In this document: positions 60,723 to 64,000 of the stretch, piece by piece
How the letters are laid out: each line of letters opens with the position of its first letter
Position numbering within the stretch: the first letter of the stretch is position 1
Translations under genes and position numbers: made by a program
Source: Alphaproteobacteria bacterium
GTDB lineage: Bacteria; Pseudomonadota; Alphaproteobacteria; Rickettsiales; JABSSG01
Assembly: GCA_030431375.1 (NCBI GenBank)
Contig: JAUIIY010000003.1
Coordinates: 62,001 to 126,000 of the forward strand
Direction: 5' to 3'
DNA: 64,000 bases
Notes under the pieces: generated by a model
The model's database searches: none
Told to the model about the DNA's origin: nothing
Seen by the model: the letters and a program-made list of their open reading frames with translations, nothing else

Positions 60723-63176
60723 ATGACTGATTCTGAAGAACCAAAAAAACTTACGCTTAAACCGTCAATGGGAAGAGATTCTTCCAGAGGAAGTTCTAAG
60801 TCTGTTACCGTAGAGGTAAAAAGAAAAAGAGCTCGTCCTATGATGGGATTTGGAGCAATGAAGCCTGCTAATGCTGTTCCTGATAAGGCAACAGAAGAGA
60901 AGTTGCGACTAATCCAAAAAGCTAAAGAAGAAGATAGGCAGCGTGAGCAAGAGAGATTGAGGAAGGAGTCAGAAGCTCTTGAGAAACAGAAAATTGCTGA
61001 TGCGGATGCTGCTAGAGAAGTTGAATTGGCTAAATCTCAGCCTGCAAATGAAGATGGGCCAGAGGTTGCAGAGGTAGAAAAAACTGCTGAAAATGATTCA
61101 ACAGCGCAGGTGCATGAGGCCGTGCCACAGAATGTTGAAACCAAAAAAATATTTTTGCACAAAACTCCTGTTGTTGATGAGGAGAAAGTTGATGATGTTG
61201 ATGATGGTAAATTTTCTAAAAAACTTGGATTAAAGCAGCCAGTTAAGAAAAGTAAGTATGATTTTAGTGGTAGGAAAAATTCCACAAAAATTCTTGTGCA
61301 AAATATCGATTTGGATGAAGAAAAGGAGCGTGGACGAAGTCTAGCTTCAATCAAAAGAGCGCGTGAAAAAGCAAGAAAAGCAATTGAATTAAATGAGCCT
61401 TCAGAAAAACAGGTGAAAGAAGTAGTCCTGCCTGAATTTATCACGGTAGGCGAATTGGCAACAAGAATGGCAGAAAGAGGTACTGACGTCGTTAAAGAAT
61501 TCATGAAAATGGGCATGGTCGTTAATTTGCAGCAGACAGTTGATGCTGATACAGCTGAGCTTGTGGTTTCAGAGTTAGGTCATAGAGTTAAGCGGGTAAC
61601 AGATGCCGATGTTGAGAATGTATTAGAAGATAACATTCCTGAAAAAGAAGCAGATTTAAAAGCGCGTCCTCCGGTTGTTACCATTATGGGGCATGTTGAC
61701 CATGGTAAAACAACGCTTCTTGACTCTTTGAGGTCAACAGATGTTGCGGCAGGTGAAGCAGGCGGTATTACACAGCATATTGGTGCTTACCAGGTTAAAG
61801 TAGCTAGTGGGGATCAGGTCACTTTCCTTGATACTCCAGGGCATGAGGCGTTTACACAGATGCGCTCAAGAGGTGCTAAAGTAACTGATATCGTGATTCT
61901 AGTTGTTGCTGGTGATGATGGCATTAAACCGCAGACGGTTGAAGCGATCAACCATGCTAAAGCAGCAAAGGTGCCAATTATTGTGGCTATCAACAAAATG
62001 GATAAGCCCGATGCTGATGCAAACAAGGTTGTGAATGAATTATTGCAACATGAACTTGTAGCTGAATCGATAGGTGGTGACATCATGATGATTGAAGTTT
62101 CAGCTAAATCGAAAATGAATCTCGATAAATTGGTTGATGCAATTTTACTTCAGGCCGAAATGCTTGAATTAAAGGCTAATCCAACCAAGCAAGCAAAAGG
62201 ATCTGTTGTCGAATCTAAAGTTGAAAAAGGTAGAGGTGTAGTCACGACCGTTTTGGTTCAAAAAGGAACTTTGAGAAAAGGTGACATCATAGTTGCTGGA
62301 CATACTTATGGTAAAGTTAGATCAATGACTAATGATCGAGGCCAGGAATTAAAAGAGGCTGGTCCGTCGATGCCTGTAGAGGTAGTTGGTCTGGAAGAAA
62401 GCCCAATGGCTGGTGACCAATTTGACGTTGTTGATTCAGAAAAGCAAGCTAGAGAGATTGGGGAATATCGCCAGCGTAAAATTAAAACTGAGAGAAACTC
62501 TAAGGTCAAGAAGACATCTCTTGAAGATTTATTTGCAAGAACAGCTGGTGCAGATGCTCAAAGAGATTTACCGCTTATCATTAAAGGTGACGTGCAGGGT
62601 TCCATTGAAGCCATTACTGGCAGTTTAGAAAAATTCAGTAATGATGAATTAAAAATAAAAGTTCTTCACAAAGCCGTTGGTGGAATCAATGAATCAGACG
62701 TTTCGCTAGCTCAAGCCTCGGGTGCTATGATAATTGGCTTTAATGTTAGAGCTAATAGCCAAGCTAAGATGCTAGCTGAAAAAGATGGTATTGATATTAG
62801 ATATTACTCTATCATTTACGATCTGATTGACGATATGAAGCTTGTAATGTCAGGTATGTTAAAACCTATTATCAGGGAACAATATCTTGGTACAGTGGAA
62901 ATCAGACAAATCTTCAATATTACGAAAGTTGGTAAAGTAGCCGGGTCATTCGTAACTGATGGGATTGTAAAAAGAGGTGCCAAAGTTAGATTGTTACGTG
63001 ACAATGTGGTAATTCATGAAGGCGCTTTGAAAACTTTGAGAAGATTTAAAGATGATATGAAAGAAGTTAAATCTGGTTACGAGTGCGGTATTGCTTTTGA
63101 GCATTATGATGACATCAAGGAAGGCGATAAAGTAGAAGCTTACGAATTAGTGGAAGAGCAAAAAAAGATAGATTAA
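60723..63176 (+). CDS. infB: Translation initiation factor IF-2
   Basis: 817-residue GTPase that brings fMet-tRNA to the 30S subunit. A charged, disordered N-terminal region (to ~235) is followed by the N2 domain ([20 protein letters not shown]). In the G domain GHVDHGKT is at 323-330, then DTPGHEAF and NKMDKPD. Domains II, III ([13 protein letters not shown]) and C2, which ends with the fMet-tRNA-binding barrel, complete the protein. It overlaps rbfA by 1 nt. Confidence 0.98.
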   Translation: MTDSEEPKKLTLKPSMGRDSSRGSSKSVTVEVKRKRARPMMGFGAMKPANAVPDKATEEKLRLIQKAKEEDRQREQERLRKESEALEKQKIADADAAREVELAKSQPANEDGPEVAEVEKTAENDSTAQVHEAVPQNVETKKIFLHKTPVVDEEKVDDVDDGKFSKKLGLKQPVKKSKYDFSGRKNSTKILVQNIDLDEEKERGRSLASIKRAREKARKAIELNEPSEKQVKEVVLPEFITVGELATRMAERGTDVVKEFMKMGMVVNLQQTVDADTAELVVSELGHRVKRVTDADVENVLEDNIPEKEADLKARPPVVTIMGHVDHGKTTLLDSLRSTDVAAGEAGGITQHIGAYQVKVASGDQVTFLDTPGHEAFTQMRSRGAKVTDIVILVVAGDDGIKPQTVEAINHAKAAKVPIIVAINKMDKPDADANKVVNELLQHELVAESIGGDIMMIEVSAKSKMNLDKLVDAILLQAEMLELKANPTKQAKGSVVESKVEKGRGVVTTVLVQKGTLRKGDIIVAGHTYGKVRSMTNDRGQELKEAGPSMPVEVVGLEESPMAGDQFDVVDSEKQAREIGEYRQRKIKTERNSKVKKTSLEDLFARTAGADAQRDLPLIIKGDVQGSIEAITGSLEKFSNDELKIKVLHKAVGGINESDVSLAQASGAMIIGFNVRANSQAKMLAEKDGIDIRYYSIIYDLIDDMKLVMSGMLKPIIREQYLGTVEIRQIFNITKVGKVAGSFVTDGIVKRGAKVRLLRDNVVIHEGALKTLRRFKDDMKEVKSGYECGIAFEHYDDIKEGDKVEAYELVEEQKKID

Positions 63177-63526
63177 TGTTAAAAGAACCTTCGCAAAGAC
63201 AATTGAAAGTTGGTGAAACTATAAAAAGGGAGCTATCAGAAATTCTTAGTAAGGAGCTTGCTGATCCGGAGTTTGATGATTTATTTATCACTGTGAGTGA
63301 GGTGCGGATGAGCCCCGATTTGAAATATGCTGATGCTTTCGTTGTTCCAATGCTTGGTCGGGATATAAATATTGAGAGATTCGTCAGCTCACTTAATGCT
63401 ATATCCTATAAGATCAGAGCTATGGTTAATAAAAAAGTAAAATTAAGATTTTCTCCAGAAATAAATTTTATTTATGATCATACTTTTGATAATGCTCAGA
63501 AACTGAATAAATTATTAAATGAGTAA
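63176..63526 (+). CDS. rbfA: Ribosome-binding factor A
   Basis: 116-residue 16S maturation factor with a KH-type fold: QRQLKVGETIKRELSEIL at the start, ITVSEVRMSPDLKYADAFV in the centre, and LRFSPEINFIYDHTFDNA near the end. The start overlaps the infB stop and the stop overlaps the truB start (ATGAGTAA), indicating translational coupling. Confidence 0.96.
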   Translation: MLKEPSQRQLKVGETIKRELSEILSKELADPEFDDLFITVSEVRMSPDLKYADAFVVPMLGRDINIERFVSSLNAISYKIRAMVNKKVKLRFSPEINFIYDHTFDNAQKLNKLLNE

Positions 63527-64000
63527 TTTATTAAGTGGCTGGCTTGGCATCGATAAGCCTGAAAATATATCATCTGCTCATTGTTTGAATAAACTTAAAA
63601 AGTTTATTCCCACCAAAAAGATTGGGCATACAGGGACTCTGGATCCTTTTGCATCAGGGGTTTTGTGTGTTGCGCTTGGTGAAGCAACCAAGACTATCCA
63701 ATTTTTGAATCCAAATAAAAGCAAGATATATGAATGTGTGATTGAGTTTGGTAAAACCACAGATACTCTTGATTCTGACGGAGAAATTATTGAGGAGACT
63801 AATATTCTGCCTCTAAAAGATGATTTTTTGAAAGCTATAAGAAAATTTACAGGAAAAATAGAGCAAATACCTCCCAAATATTCAGCGCTGAAAATCGACG
63901 GGAAGAGAGCTTATGACCTTGCTAGAAAGGGAGAGGAATTTACTCTGGCTGCAAGAGAAGTTGAAGTAAAATCCATTGAGTTGCTTGAATGGTTGGGTAA
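63519..64000 (+). CDS. truB: tRNA pseudouridine-55 synthase TruB (partial, cut by right edge)
   Basis: About 160 residues are visible from the ATG at 63519. Motifs are SGWLGIDKPENISS, KKIGHTGTLDPFASGVLCV with the catalytic Asp, FGKTTDTLDSDG, and IEQIPPKYSALKIDGKRAY. It makes pseudouridine 55 in the T loop of tRNAs. The C-terminal PUA-like part lies beyond the window. Confidence 0.95.
   Translation, partial: MSNLLSGWLGIDKPENISSAHCLNKLKKFIPTKKIGHTGTLDPFASGVLCVALGEATKTIQFLNPNKSKIYECVIEFGKTTDTLDSDGEIIEETNILPLKDDFLKAIRKFTGKIEQIPPKYSALKIDGKRAYDLARKGEEFTLAAREVEVKSIELLEWLG

Noticed and set aside
1-64000. CRISPR array, prophage, complete insertion sequence or rRNA operon
   Set aside because: No regularly spaced repeats, phage structural genes, intact transposase genes or rRNA sequence were seen.

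Overview
The window looks like a chromosome segment of an obligate host-associated alphaproteobacterium of the order Rickettsiales. The DNA is AT-rich, housekeeping genes are tightly packed with start/stop overlaps, and they form alphaproteobacterial blocks: uppS-cdsA-dxr-rseP-bamA-skp-lpxD-fabZ-lpxA-lpxI, rne-cmk-rpsA-sppA-ihfB, and rimP-nusA-infB-rbfA-truB. Between the blocks lie ankyrin proteins, exported enzymes, an autotransporter and large charged proteins without recognisable homologues, as expected for an amoeba or protist endosymbiont. A Midichloriaceae-like member is my guess. The organism is inferred from gene content and style, not from a marker phylogeny.

Layout. 0-15.7 kb is accessory: a partial exported JmjC/cupin-like protein (left edge), a pair of overlapping charged ORFs, a Bax-inhibitor-1 protein, two glycosyltransferases (one with a signal peptide), an autotransporter, gmk, an SDR, three unknown helical proteins, an outer-membrane barrel with a lipoprotein, an NhaC-type antiporter and an ankyrin protein. 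15.7-24.2 kb looks like an island. It holds an ABC-F ATPase of the antibiotic-resistance architecture, a TetR regulator with a perfect palindromic operator, a protein built from a 22-residue Trp repeat, a truncated duplicate of the ABC-F 5' region, and a P-loop/GNAT fusion followed by a Nudix hydrolase and ThiM. Inverted copies of a dispersed repeat lie at its two sides.

24.2-34.6 kb (minus strand) is the envelope operon: undecaprenyl-PP and CDP-diacylglycerol synthesis, isoprenoid precursors, site-2 protease, outer-membrane assembly and lipid A. 34.7-48.3 kb mixes unknown proteins with dprA, a peroxiredoxin, an HD hydrolase, an elongator tRNA-Met with a consensus promoter, an ankyrin-plus-glutamine-amidotransferase fusion, a GT2-GtrA glycosyltransferase, folE, an EEP nuclease/phosphatase, hemF and PBP1A. 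48.5-54.2 kb is RNA processing and translation. 54.2-58.6 kb carries two large candidate effectors and a GT2. 58.7 kb to the right edge is the rimP-nusA-infB-rbfA-truB operon, with truB cut by the edge.

The items I find most novel are the 22-residue Trp-repeat protein (18996-20426), the ankyrin-class I amidotransferase fusion (40285-42744), the resistance-type ABC-F gene with a duplicated upstream region holding a conserved 22-codon ORF, and an inverted repeat that could fold into a long stem in the leader of the RNase E gene. Functions of the unknown proteins are not asserted. No computation or database search was run; all family calls rest on motifs read from the sequence.
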